From Iodobacter sp025352645 (GTDB lineage: Bacteria > Pseudomonadota > Gammaproteobacteria > Burkholderiales > Chitinibacteraceae), in contig NZ_JAWQUO010000009.1 in assembly GCF_033446605.1 (NCBI RefSeq), forward strand, positions 87,811-151,810: a stretch of DNA of 64,000 nt, in the 5' to 3' direction. The position numbers and the translations under genes were made by a program. Positions 52,334-61,083 of the stretch are shown in pieces (position 1 is the stretch's first letter; each line of letters opens with the position of its first letter). The notes beneath the pieces are model-generated. The model was given only the letters and a program-made list of their open reading frames with translations. It did not search any database and was not told where the DNA came from.

Positions 52334-53059
52334 TTAAGATTGCCAAGCGCTTTGAACCTTTACGCGGCAAGATGGCAGTTGGGCATTAAAGCGGGATAAG
52401 AAATCAGGCTCTTCTTTTAATAAATGATGCGAAAAATACACGCCTAACGGTTTATCTTCTTGTAATTCAGAGCGTACTTTTTGCTCTACATGGGCCAAAT
52501 GAATCGCCTCATTCATGGCCAAATCACTAGCCAGCACCGCATCCACTCGGCCAGCAAGCAGCATTTTTAATAGCTGATCATGTGCTGGCGGCGTGGCATA
52601 AATGCGATAACCAGCATTTTTTAACCACGTCAGCATATTGGAACCAAAATAAGCCCCTACCGTTGCAGAAAGGCGAAATTCCTCGCTCAAAGGTTTGGCC
52701 AAGCTTTCGGAGCGAAAATACCAACGCCACTGCTGTGGAGCAATCATTTGCGAAAGCGTCGCGTAGCGATCTCGCTCACTATTTTGTGAAGCAGAGAAAA
52801 ACCCATCCGCCTCGCCTAATTCAACGAGGTTTTGTGCGCGCTTCCAAGGCACAAACTTGATATCCACAGAGCGCTGTAACTTAATCATTACACAGCGTAC
52901 CGTCTCCAAAGCAATTCCGCTCTGGCGGCCATCCATTTGCTGATTGCTATAGGGTAATTGTTGCTGCGTCAGCAATCGAACAGGCGCTGCATGGACTTGC
53001 AGCATACAGACCCAGCAAAAAATACCTAACGTCCAATTCGTCAAGCTAATCTCAGGCAT
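52334..53059 (-). CDS. Periplasmic solute-binding-like protein (SBP_bac_3 fold)
   Basis: A 241-residue exported protein with a signal peptide (about 1-24, ending LQVHA) and a weakly conserved family-3 binding-protein fold: PYSNQQMDGRQSGIALETVRCVM, FVPWKRAQNLVELGEADGFFSASQN, and AGRVDAVLASDLAMNEAI. No transporter genes are adjacent; many such orphan proteins are of unknown function. It lies opposite to and between ruvC and ruvA, interrupting the usual ruvC-ruvA-ruvB order. Ribosome site GGGGAG precedes the ATG. Confidence 0.8.
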   Translation of the reverse strand: MPEISLTNWTLGIFCWVCMLQVHAAPVRLLTQQQLPYSNQQMDGRQSGIALETVRCVMIKLQRSVDIKFVPWKRAQNLVELGEADGFFSASQNSERDRYATLSQMIAPQQWRWYFRSESLAKPLSEEFRLSATVGAYFGSNMLTWLKNAGYRIYATPPAHDQLLKMLLAGRVDAVLASDLAMNEAIHLAHVEQKVRSELQEDKPLGVYFSHHLLKEEPDFLSRFNAQLPSCRVKVQSAWQS

Positions 53060-53093
53060 TTATACTCCCCGCTTTCCTTTAGAGATGCACATC

Positions 53094-53693
53094 ATGATCG
53101 GACGCCTTTCCGGAACCCTGATCGAAAAACAGCCCCCACAAATTGTGATTGAAACCAATGGCGTGGGCTACGAAGTAGATGTGCCAATGAGCACGTTTTA
53201 TGTGCTGCCCCACCTAGGGCAGCCAGTAGGCTTATTTATTCACATGGTTGTTCGTGAAGATGCACAACTTTTATATGGCTTTGCCACCAAACCAGAACGC
53301 GATACGTTCCGCTCACTCATTAAAGTAAGCGGTATTGGCGCAAAAATTGCGCTGGCTATTTTATCTGGTATGAATGCAGACGAGCTGGCACAAGCCATTG
53401 CCGCAGAAGACCTTGTTCGCCTTTCTAAAGTGCCTGGAATTGGTAAAAAAACCGCAGAAAGATTGGTGCTCGAGCTACGAGGTAAGCTAAACAACCTACC
53501 TATTATGACTGCTGTAAGCGATAAAAGCGCACTGTTTCAAACGCCTGCATCAAATAAAGATGATGTGCACCATGCATTAATTGCCTTAGGTTATAGCGAA
53601 CGCGAAGCCAGTAGCGCGGTCAAAGAGCTCGCGACGGATGTTGATGTGTCTGATGGCATTCGACGTGCCCTTAAACAACTGGTTAAAATTTAA
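53094..53693 (+). CDS. ruvA: Holliday junction branch migration protein RuvA
   Basis: A tetrameric junction-binding protein, 199 residues. An N-terminal OB fold (MIGRLSGTLIEKQPP, VGYEVDVPMSTF) precedes two helix-hairpin-helix motifs (VSGIGAKIALAIL and VPGIGKKTAERLVLELR) and a C-terminal RuvB-contact domain (DVHHALIALGYSEREASSAV). I chose the ATG of MIGRLSG; an ATG three codons earlier is possible. It is followed directly, with no gap, by the PAP2 gene. Confidence 0.96.
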   Translation: MIGRLSGTLIEKQPPQIVIETNGVGYEVDVPMSTFYVLPHLGQPVGLFIHMVVREDAQLLYGFATKPERDTFRSLIKVSGIGAKIALAILSGMNADELAQAIAAEDLVRLSKVPGIGKKTAERLVLELRGKLNNLPIMTAVSDKSALFQTPASNKDDVHHALIALGYSEREASSAVKELATDVDVSDGIRRALKQLVKI

Positions 53694-54311
53694 ATGCGAA
53701 CACTGGCTATCACCGCCCTTGCCGGCACCCTTATTTTTATTATTCTGGCCGCAGCTTTAGGCACTCCGCAGCTCAATGCATTCGATGATGCTATCGGCAA
53801 CGCGCTTTACGGTGGCCCTCAGGCCTTCATTACGGCAAGCAAAGTGTTAGCTTGGTTTGGCAGCGCATTTGGATCCCTGCTACTGGCAGCGGCCATTAGT
53901 GGCTGCATCTGGAATAAAACCCGCCAGCGCTGGGATGCAATCGGCCTACCCTTGGCTATTTTGAGCGGCTGGGTACTGAATGCCCTGCTCAAATTTACCA
54001 TTCTGCGCCCAAGGCCTAGCCTAGAATTCTTAGCCTCCGCCCACGGCCCATCGTTTCCCAGTGGCCACGCCATGAGCGCTTGGATCATGTCTTTTGTGTT
54101 AGCCATCATCGCCACTCACTACCGCCCCCAGCAACGTAGCCTTTGGTTTAGCCTCGCCTTTTGTGCCGCGATATTGGGCGGCTTGGCTAGGCTAGTGCTG
54201 GGTGTACACCATTTCTCCGATATCATTGCAGGCTTTAGTGTTGCCAGCGTTGTAGTGCTGGCTTATTGCTACGCCACAAGCCGCTTTACCCGACTGGATT
54301 GCCTGCCATGA
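53694..54311 (+). CDS. PAP2-family membrane phosphatase
   Basis: A 205-residue inner-membrane phosphatase of the PAP2 superfamily (phosphatidate or undecaprenyl pyrophosphate type). All three catalytic motifs are present: KFTILRPRP, SFPSGHAM and RLVLGVHHFSDIIAG, among about six membrane helices. It starts on the base after the ruvA stop and overlaps ruvB by four bases (ATGA), so it is embedded in the ruvA-ruvB operon. The substrate is unknown; lipid-carrier recycling is a reasonable guess. Confidence 0.92.
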   Translation: MRTLAITALAGTLIFIILAAALGTPQLNAFDDAIGNALYGGPQAFITASKVLAWFGSAFGSLLLAAAISGCIWNKTRQRWDAIGLPLAILSGWVLNALLKFTILRPRPSLEFLASAHGPSFPSGHAMSAWIMSFVLAIIATHYRPQQRSLWFSLAFCAAILGGLARLVLGVHHFSDIIAGFSVASVVVLAYCYATSRFTRLDCLP

Positions 54312-55339
54312 TCGAAACTGATGCGCTCTCTTCTGCGCCTGCTGATCGCTTGATCAGCAGCAAAAAAATGTCGTCTCAAGAAGAAAAACAAGAACACGCG
54401 CTGCGGCCTAAATTACTTGACGAATACGTGGGCCAAGCCAAGGCGCGTGGGCAATTAGAAATTTTTATTGAAGCCGCAAAAAAACGCGGTGAAGCGCTCG
54501 ATCACGTTTTACTATTTGGCCCGCCGGGCCTTGGCAAAACCACGCTGGCGCATATTATCTCCCGCGAGTTGGGGGTAAATCTGCGCCAAACCTCCGGCCC
54601 TGTACTGGAGCGGGCGGGTGATTTAGCGGCAATTTTGACGAATCTAGAGCCACACGATGTATTGTTTATCGATGAAATCCACCGTCTAAGCCCCGTAGTA
54701 GAAGAAATTCTCTACCCAGCGCTAGAAGATTTTCAGCTCGATTTAATGATAGGTGAAGGCCCCGCTGCTCGATCGGTAAAGCTCGACCTACCGCCATTTA
54801 CCTTGATTGGTGCCACCACCCGCGCAGGCATGCTAACCAATCCGCTACGCGATCGATTTGGCATTGTGGCAAGGCTAGAGTTTTACACTCCAGAAGAACT
54901 AACCCGCATCACGACACGTTCGGCACAATTACTCAAGGTGAATATCGCACCTGACGGTGCCTTCGAAATTGCGCGAAGATCACGGGGTACGCCGCGTATT
55001 GCCAACCGCCTGTTACGCCGCGTCAGGGATTACGCCGAAGTGCGGGCGGACGGCCATGTCACCCGTGAAGTAGCGGATGCAGCGCTATCAATGCTCGATG
55101 TCGATCACGCTGGGCTAGATGTCATGGATAGGAAGCTTTTATCTGCCATCCTAGAGAAATTTGCGGGTGGCCCAGTAGGGCTAGACAACGTAGCGGCAGC
55201 AATTGGCGAATCAAGCGATACTATTGAAGACGTGATTGAACCGTACTTGATCCAACAAGGCTTTTTACAAAGAACACCACGCGGCAGGATTGCTACACTG
55301 TCTGCATACGAGCATTTTGGCTTTACACCCAAAGACTGA
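54308..55339 (+). CDS. ruvB: Holliday junction branch migration helicase RuvB
   Basis: A hexameric AAA+ motor, 343 residues: RPKLLDEYVGQ, Walker A GPPGLGKTT, Walker B VLFIDEIHRL, sensor 1 LIGATTRAG, Arg finger RDRFGIVARLEF, sensor 2 RGTPRIANRLLRR, and a C-terminal winged helix ending in QRTPRGRIATLSAYEHFG. The ATG at 54308 overlaps the PAP2 stop. Confidence 0.97.
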   Translation: MIETDALSSAPADRLISSKKMSSQEEKQEHALRPKLLDEYVGQAKARGQLEIFIEAAKKRGEALDHVLLFGPPGLGKTTLAHIISRELGVNLRQTSGPVLERAGDLAAILTNLEPHDVLFIDEIHRLSPVVEEILYPALEDFQLDLMIGEGPAARSVKLDLPPFTLIGATTRAGMLTNPLRDRFGIVARLEFYTPEELTRITTRSAQLLKVNIAPDGAFEIARRSRGTPRIANRLLRRVRDYAEVRADGHVTREVADAALSMLDVDHAGLDVMDRKLLSAILEKFAGGPVGLDNVAAAIGESSDTIEDVIEPYLIQQGFLQRTPRGRIATLSAYEHFGFTPKD

Positions 55340-55425
55340 CATAAAAATAACTGTAAAAGACACTACGGCGGGCTGAGCAGCCTACCGGACTCAAGCAGAC
55401 TTACCCCGATAAAGGATGATCCAAA

Positions 55426-56118
55426 GTGGACGTTGCTGCAGCAAATCAAGATTTATCAATTATCACCTTAGTCTTACACGCCAGCCCTGTAGTACAAGCG
55501 GTGATGGGGCTGCTGCTGATCATGTCATTTATGTCTTGGTGGTATATTTTCAGCAAGCATTTCTCCATTTCTCACGCCAGAAAACAAACCGAAGATTTTG
55601 AAAATCGTTTCTGGAATGGCGCAGACCTTGCCACACTCTACGATCAAGTACGCCGTGGCCAAACGCTAGGCATGGAGAAAATCTTTCAAGCAGGCTTTGG
55701 CGAATTCTTAAAACTACGCCAACGTGCCGGTGAGCGCGGCAATATGGAATTATCTGACGTCATGGAAGGCAGCCGCCGCGCCATGCGTGCCGCCTGCCAG
55801 CGTGAACTAGATGAGCTAGACGCGCACACCGCGTTTTTAGCCACAGTTGGCTCCATCAGCCCCTATATCGGCCTATTTGGTACGGTGTGGGGCATTATGA
55901 ATGCCTTTACCGGCCTTGCTAACGTGGGCCAAGCCACCTTAGCCACCGTTGCTCCCGGCATTGCCGAAGCGCTAGTAGCTACCGCGATTGGTCTATTTGC
56001 AGCCATTCCTGCCGTGGTGGCCTATAACCGCTTTGCCAATGACGTAGACAAACTAGCCAACCGCTTTGATACCTTTATCGAAGAGTTTTCTAATATCTTG
56101 CAACGTCAGGTGAAATAA
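55426..56118 (+). CDS. tolQ: Tol-Pal system proton channel protein TolQ
   Basis: An inner-membrane ExbB/MotA-like channel subunit of the Tol-Pal system, 230 residues. Three membrane helices (about 17-37, 136-158, 168-190) include the signature SPYIGLFGTVWGIMNAF and IAEALVATAIGLFAAIPAVVAYN. It starts with GTG behind AAAGGATG. The ybgC gene often found before tolQ is missing; ruvB lies 86 bases upstream. Its stop overlaps the tolR start (TAATG). Confidence 0.95.
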   Translation: MDVAAANQDLSIITLVLHASPVVQAVMGLLLIMSFMSWWYIFSKHFSISHARKQTEDFENRFWNGADLATLYDQVRRGQTLGMEKIFQAGFGEFLKLRQRAGERGNMELSDVMEGSRRAMRAACQRELDELDAHTAFLATVGSISPYIGLFGTVWGIMNAFTGLANVGQATLATVAPGIAEALVATAIGLFAAIPAVVAYNRFANDVDKLANRFDTFIEEFSNILQRQVK

Positions 56119-56525
56119 TGGCTCGCCGCGCACGCAGGATTAAAAACGAGATCAATGTTGTTCCCTATATCGACGTGATGCTGGTTTTGCTGGTGATCTT
56201 TATGGTGGCCACGCCCATGATGCAGCAAGGCGTGGTGAATCTGCCCACCGTTGGCAAATCTGATCAAGAAGTAAATGTAGCCCCGCTGCGCGTGGAAATT
56301 GATGCCGCTGGTGCAATCAAGCTGCACGATAAAGAAGAAAGCAGCGATCTAGCCGATCTAAAAGCGCTCGTCGCCAGCGTGCAGGCCAAACAAGCCATCA
56401 CTCCCAATCGCCCCGTAGTGATTGCTGCAGATAAATCCATCCGTTACGAGCAGGTGATGAATGCGATGGACGCATTAAAACAGGCCAATATTGCCCGAGT
56501 TGGCCTGCTCGTTCAGCCGAAGTGA
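56118..56525 (+). CDS. tolR: Tol-Pal system protein TolR
   Basis: An ExbD-like stator protein with one membrane helix, 135 residues. The helix has the essential Asp (NVVPYIDVMLVLLVIFMVATPMM). The periplasmic domain ends in VVIAADKSIRYEQVMNAMDALKQANIARVGLLVQP. It is coupled to tolQ by a one-base overlap and separated from tolA by one base. Confidence 0.96.
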   Translation: MARRARRIKNEINVVPYIDVMLVLLVIFMVATPMMQQGVVNLPTVGKSDQEVNVAPLRVEIDAAGAIKLHDKEESSDLADLKALVASVQAKQAITPNRPVVIAADKSIRYEQVMNAMDALKQANIARVGLLVQPK

Positions 56526-56526
56526 T

Positions 56527-57417
56527 ATGAGACAAACCGTATATCGCAATGAGCATCGCAAGCTAGCCTTTGTGCTGGCGGCGGCTATGCACCTGCTGCT
56601 GCTGCTCGGCTTATTGCTCTCCATGAATTGGCAAACTAAAAAGCAAGAACCCGTTGTGGTTGAGCTATGGGGTGGCCCGCCAGCAACCCGCCAGCAAACA
56701 ACACCTGCAGTAGAAACGCCTCCACCCAAAACACCTAAGCAGGAGCATAAGCCAGAGCCAAAACCTGAGCCTTTGCCTGAGAAACCTGCTGAGATTGCCA
56801 TTGCAAAAGTAAAACCAACGCTGGCACCACGGCCAACACCGACACCAACCCCTAAACCAACGGCTGCGCCTAAGGCCACGCCAGTGCCGACGCCTATACC
56901 TACTCTGCCGCCTAAAGTCAGTGTAAAACCAACGGCTGCGCCTGTTGCGAAACCCACTACGGCCCCCAATCCGAAAGCAAAGAATAACAAATCGGAAATG
57001 AATTCTATTTTATCAGTCGACAGTTTATTAGAGCCAAGCAAACCAGGAGCCAAACCTGGCGGCAAAGGCAACAACCCTAATTCAACCGTCAATACTGGCC
57101 CAGGCTCGGGTAGCGGGAATAGCTCAATTGCCAAGAAAGGGCTCGCCGACTATCGCAGTAAAGTGTCGCAACTGATTCGATCCAAATTGGTCTACGCCAA
57201 TCCTAAGGGCAACCCATCGGCAGAGTTCAAAATCAATCTGCTGCCCAACGGCGAGATTCAAGAAGTGACGCTACTGAAATCGAGCGGCGAGACAATGTAC
57301 GACGAAGCCGCAAAACGCGCCATTTTGGCCTTACAACGGATGCCTCCCCTGCCTGATGGACAGGCATTTAGTGGTGATATGCGCAATATGACAATTATGT
57401 TCCGTTTGAATGATTAG
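56527..57417 (+). CDS. tolA: Tol-Pal system protein TolA
   Basis: The bridging protein of Tol-Pal, 296 residues. One N-terminal anchor (LAFVLAAAMHLLLLLGLLLSM, about 13-33), then a long linker and a C-terminal TolA/TonB-like domain (from about 205; SQLIRSKLVYANPKGNPSAEFKINLLPNG). The linker is Pro/Thr/Lys-rich with PTPTPTPKPT- and VKPTAAP-type repeats, then a Gly/Asn/Ser-rich patch, rather than the Ala/Lys/Glu helix of E. coli TolA. An extended rather than helical span across the periplasm is therefore likely. Confidence 0.93.
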   Translation: MRQTVYRNEHRKLAFVLAAAMHLLLLLGLLLSMNWQTKKQEPVVVELWGGPPATRQQTTPAVETPPPKTPKQEHKPEPKPEPLPEKPAEIAIAKVKPTLAPRPTPTPTPKPTAAPKATPVPTPIPTLPPKVSVKPTAAPVAKPTTAPNPKAKNNKSEMNSILSVDSLLEPSKPGAKPGGKGNNPNSTVNTGPGSGSGNSSIAKKGLADYRSKVSQLIRSKLVYANPKGNPSAEFKINLLPNGEIQEVTLLKSSGETMYDEAAKRAILALQRMPPLPDGQAFSGDMRNMTIMFRLND

Positions 57418-57507
57418 AACCCAATCTCTCAAAAAAATACGGCAAGCCGCCTTCGGCACAGCGCCCCGTTAACCGAATGCAATAGCCATTCATGGAGAAC
57501 ACCAATA

Positions 57508-58779
57508 ATGCTTTGGCGTAAACTTTTTAAGCTACTAACCGCAAGCTTGCTACTAAGCAGTGTGGCTCATGCGGATATGACCATTGATGTAGTTGGCGTA
57601 GGCGCATCGCAATACCCTATCGCCATCGCCCCATTTCAAAATGAAAACCAACAAAAACAAGCGCTCACGCCGGTTATTAACGATGACTTAACGCGTAGCG
57701 GGCTGTTTAAAGTGATTGGTGCAGGCGATCTATCGCCCGTGCCATTTGCACCAGAGCAAGTCAATTACACAACGGCTCTGGCAAAAGGTGCACAAACCAT
57801 GGCCATCGGCCGAGTCACGCCTGATGCGGGTGGCTTTAAGGTGCAATTTTGGCTCATTGATTTGGCGAGCAAAAAACCACTGATTAGCTGGGAGCGCAAA
57901 GCCACAGCTGGGCAAATGCGCCGAGTAGCGCATCAAATTGCCGACCTAATTTATCAGCAAATCACTGGCCAGCCTGGTGCGTTTAATTCACGGATCGCCT
58001 ATGTGCTTAAACAAGGCGCACGCTTTGAGCTACAGGTATCTGATGCTGACGGCTTTGGCTCGCAAGCCATCTTAGTTTCCAAACAACCCATCATGTCGCC
58101 AAAATGGTCTCCAGATGGTGGCAAATTGGCCTATGTTTCTTTTGAAGATCAAAAACCCGTGGTATATGTGCACGAGTTGGCTTCCGGACGACGCTGGAAA
58201 GCCGCTGGTTTTAAGGGCAGCAACTACGCTCCAGCGTGGTCGCCCAATGGCCGTGAGTTAGCGGTAGTGCTCACCCAAAGTGGCAGTTCACAAATTTACC
58301 TCGTTAACACCGATGGTAGCGATTTACGCCAACTTAGCCGAGGCGGTGAAATCAATACCGAACCTGCGTTTTCACCTGATGGCCGCTTTATTTACTTCAC
58401 CTCTGATCGCGGTGGCAGCCCACAAATTTATCGCATGAACAGCAATGGTAGTAATACAGAACGAGTAAGCTTTCAGGGTAGTTACAATAGCTCAGCCAAG
58501 CTCAGCCCAGATGGTAAAAATTTAACCTTTATCACCCGTGATGGTGGCTACCGAGTTGCTATTATGGATTTGAGTACACGCCAAGTTCAAACACTTACCG
58601 ACTCCGGCGCAGACGATTCACCGAGCTTTGCACCAAACGGGCAAATGATTTTATATGAAGCAAAAACAGGTGGTCGAGGAGTACTGGCAGCTGTTTCAAG
58701 TGATGGAAGAGTCAAACAGCGCCTTAGAGCGCAAGCAGGAGATGTAAGACAGCCCGCATGGGGACCCGTTTTACGGTAA
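57508..58779 (+). CDS. tolB: Tol-Pal system beta-propeller protein TolB
   Basis: A periplasmic partner of Pal, 423 residues with a signal peptide (about 1-22, LLLSSVAHA). An N-terminal domain (IAIAPFQNE, SGLFKVIG) is followed by a six-bladed propeller with repeated SPDG/SPNG blades (MSPKWSPDGGKLAYVS, APAWSPNGRELAVV, EPAFSPDGRFIYFTSDRGGSPQIYR). It is separated from tolA by 90 bases and has GGAG upstream of the ATG. Confidence 0.97.
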   Translation: MLWRKLFKLLTASLLLSSVAHADMTIDVVGVGASQYPIAIAPFQNENQQKQALTPVINDDLTRSGLFKVIGAGDLSPVPFAPEQVNYTTALAKGAQTMAIGRVTPDAGGFKVQFWLIDLASKKPLISWERKATAGQMRRVAHQIADLIYQQITGQPGAFNSRIAYVLKQGARFELQVSDADGFGSQAILVSKQPIMSPKWSPDGGKLAYVSFEDQKPVVYVHELASGRRWKAAGFKGSNYAPAWSPNGRELAVVLTQSGSSQIYLVNTDGSDLRQLSRGGEINTEPAFSPDGRFIYFTSDRGGSPQIYRMNSNGSNTERVSFQGSYNSSAKLSPDGKNLTFITRDGGYRVAIMDLSTRQVQTLTDSGADDSPSFAPNGQMILYEAKTGGRGVLAAVSSDGRVKQRLRAQAGDVRQPAWGPVLR

Positions 58780-58877
58780 AGATACCACTTACGGAACTTA
58801 TGCCAAGCTGAATGTCATATGACCAAAGTTTGGATTTATTTGATTTCTTTACGATGTAAGATCTAAGGAAGAATACA

Positions 58878-59423
58878 ATGAAAAAAGTAGCGCTTAGTTT
58901 AATCATGACTGCCCTGCTCGCCGCTTGCGCCAGCACCCCAGTACCTAAAACTCCGGCAGATACTAGCGGCTCAACCAGTTCAAACACGACAACACAACCA
59001 TCAACCAACCCAAGCACAGTTGATCTAACCCAAGGCCAGACAAAGTCTTTTACCGAGCTAACAGATCCAAACAATATCCTGTCTAGCCGCCGTGTATATT
59101 TTGATTTTGATTCCTTTATTGTGCGCCCAGATTTCCATGAGCTGGTTCAAGCTCATGCTAAATACCTAAACACCCATAAAGACGCAAAAATCATCTTGCA
59201 AGGCCACACCGATGAGCGTGGCACAGCAGAATACAACTTAGCCTTGGGCCAAAAGCGTGCAGATTCTGTACGTAAAATGCTGAATGTGCTGGGTGTACCA
59301 GATAGCCAGATCGAAACAGTGAGCTTTGGTGAAGAGCGCCCACTTGAAGCAGGCGATAGCGATGCGATTCGCGAACGTAATCGTCGTGCTGAAATCGTTT
59401 ACAACGGTGAAGCGGCTCAATAG
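58878..59423 (+). CDS. pal: Peptidoglycan-associated lipoprotein Pal
   Basis: An outer-membrane lipoprotein anchoring Tol to peptidoglycan, 181 residues. The lipobox LLAACAST puts the lipidated Cys at 17. A Ser/Thr/Asn-rich linker (about 20-55) leads to an OmpA-like domain with VYFDFDSFIV and the peptidoglycan-binding motif LQGHTDERGTAEYNLALGQKRA. A TAAGGAAG site precedes the ATG. A hairpin follows before cpoB. Confidence 0.97.
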   Translation: MKKVALSLIMTALLAACASTPVPKTPADTSGSTSSNTTTQPSTNPSTVDLTQGQTKSFTELTDPNNILSSRRVYFDFDSFIVRPDFHELVQAHAKYLNTHKDAKIILQGHTDERGTAEYNLALGQKRADSVRKMLNVLGVPDSQIETVSFGEERPLEAGDSDAIRERNRRAEIVYNGEAAQ

Positions 59424-59458
59424 TCACTTGCTGCTGATATAAAAAACGCATAGGCTTT

Positions 59459-59489
59459 GCCACGGACGAGCTAGACTCGTCCGTGTTTC
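59459..59489 (+). terminator. Hairpin between pal and cpoB
   Basis: CACGGACGAG pairs perfectly with CTCGTCCGTG around a five-base loop, followed by TTTCCCCTT. It may attenuate transcription between pal and cpoB. Confidence 0.7.
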
Positions 59490-59520
59490 CCCTTCTCACT
59501 TCAAATCAGACCATCAATCT

Positions 59521-60249
59521 ATGAAACGAATTGCTACTCTGCTTCTGCTTGCTTTCTCTATTCAGGCTCATGCTGGTCTTTTTGATGACAACGTAGCACG
59601 TCAGCAATTAAATGATCTGCGTGATGCTCAAGCTCAAGCTCAAAAGAAAAACGACGAGCGCTTAATGCAATTAGAGGCGGGCAATAGCCGTTCAATTGAA
59701 TTACTTGGCCAGCTAGAAAAACTACGTCAAGAACTCTCCACTTTGCGTGGTCAGAATGAAGTGCTGCAATTTAACTTAGATGAAGCCGCCAAGCGTCAGA
59801 AAGATCTCTATACCGATCTGGATGCGCGGATGCGTGCGATGGAGCTGGCAAAAGTAGAAAGCAAAGCCGCCGCCGTGGTTTCAGAACAACAGCAATTAGA
59901 CGATATCGTACAGCTAAGCCGCACAGGCAAGCACAAAGAAGCCATTTTAGGGTTGCAAAAATTTATCACGGACAACAGCACAAGCGCGCTAGTGCCTACA
60001 GCATGGTATTGGATGGGCACCAGCCAAACCGCCTTAAAAGGGTTTAAAGGCGCACAAAATTCGTTTCAACAGGTACTGGCTAGCAATGATGAAACCCGTG
60101 CTCCCGATGCGCTATTTGGCTTAGCGATTGTGGCCAATGCTCAGGGGGATAAAAAATCCTCACGCAAATACTTATTACAGCTTATCGAAAAGTATCCACA
60201 GGCAGAAAAAGCCGCAGCGGCCAAAAAGGCATTATTAGCCACCGACTAA
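59521..60249 (+). CDS. cpoB: Cell division coordinator CpoB (YbgF)
   Basis: A periplasmic TolA-binding protein that coordinates envelope constriction, 242 residues. The signal peptide is about 1-18 (LLLLAFSIQAHA). An N-terminal coiled coil (about 40-110; LLGQLEKLRQELSTLRGQNEVLQFNLDEA) and three TPR-like repeats (about 125-240; LVPTAWYWMGTSQTALKGFKGA, APDALFGLAIVANAQGDKKSSRKYLLQLIEKYP) follow. It closes the tol-pal operon. Confidence 0.94.
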   Translation: MKRIATLLLLAFSIQAHAGLFDDNVARQQLNDLRDAQAQAQKKNDERLMQLEAGNSRSIELLGQLEKLRQELSTLRGQNEVLQFNLDEAAKRQKDLYTDLDARMRAMELAKVESKAAAVVSEQQQLDDIVQLSRTGKHKEAILGLQKFITDNSTSALVPTAWYWMGTSQTALKGFKGAQNSFQQVLASNDETRAPDALFGLAIVANAQGDKKSSRKYLLQLIEKYPQAEKAAAAKKALLATD

Positions 60250-60359
60250 ACGTCACAAACTCCATCACTCAAAGCTAAAACTGAGTAAAATCACATTGGA
60301 TTGGAGTACGCTAAAACACAGCACGCTTTTCTAAGTGTAAACACGCAGTATTATTTCCT

Positions 60360-60390
60360 CGGCGTCACCGAATGGGTTGACGCCGTTTTT
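60360..60390 (+). terminator. Terminator before queE
   Basis: CGGCGTCA pairs with TGACGCCG, followed by TTTTTATTT. It ends the tol-pal unit or acts as a leader attenuator for queE. A second small hairpin (CCGGA/TCCGG, 60398-60413) ends two bases before the AGGAG of queE and could mask it. Confidence 0.8.
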
Positions 60391-60427
60391 ATTTCCACCG
60401 GACTGTTCTCCGGCCAGGAGCATTATC

Positions 60428-61072
60428 TTGAAAGACGCATTACGCATTACCGAAATCTTCTGCTCATTGCAGGGTGAAACCACCCGCATGGGCCTACCTA
60501 CCGTGTTTGTTCGCCTCACTGGCTGTCCGTTGCGCTGTGGCTATTGCGACAGCGCCTATGCTTTTACCGGCGGTGAAACCCAATCGTTTCAAACTATCCT
60601 TGATAAGATTGCCTCATTTAACACCCACCATATCTGCATAACGGGTGGCGAGCCACTGGCGCAAAAAGGCGTGCATGAACTAATGCGCTTGCTTTGCGAT
60701 GCGGGCTATTCACTCAGCCTAGAAACCAGTGGCGCTTTATCGATTGCAGATGTGGACCCGCGCGTTTCCCGCATTCTGGATATCAAAACCCCAGGCTCGG
60801 GTGAATTAGCCAAGATGCACTGGGAAAACCTTGATTACGTGAATAAAGCAGACGAAATCAAGTTTGTTTTATGCGATCGTGGCGATTACGAATGGGCGCG
60901 CGATTTAATCCGCGAGCGTCGTTTAGAAACGCTAGCCCCAGTGCTCATGTCGCCGGTATGGGAAACACTGCAACCCGCCAACCTCGCCGCCTGGGTACTG
61001 GAAGACCATTTACCCGTACGTATGCAGGTGCAATTACACAAAATCCTCTGGGGTGAACGTCCCGGCGTTTAA
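60428..61072 (+). CDS. queE: 7-carboxy-7-deazaguanine synthase QueE
   Basis: A radical-SAM enzyme making 7-carboxy-7-deazaguanine for queuosine synthesis. 214 residues. The iron-sulfur Cys are C33, C37 and C40 in TGCPLRCGYC; substrate motifs are LQGETTRMGLPTVFVRL, ICITGGEPLAQ and LETSGA. The start is inferred to be TTG: AGGAG lies seven bases upstream, and the residues MKDALRITEIFCSLQGE match the family. The upstream ATG at 60377 lies within the terminator hairpin. queC lies about 1.8 kb downstream. Confidence 0.93.
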   Translation: MKDALRITEIFCSLQGETTRMGLPTVFVRLTGCPLRCGYCDSAYAFTGGETQSFQTILDKIASFNTHHICITGGEPLAQKGVHELMRLLCDAGYSLSLETSGALSIADVDPRVSRILDIKTPGSGELAKMHWENLDYVNKADEIKFVLCDRGDYEWARDLIRERRLETLAPVLMSPVWETLQPANLAAWVLEDHLPVRMQVQLHKILWGERPGV

Positions 61073-61083
61073 CAGGCAAGCAC

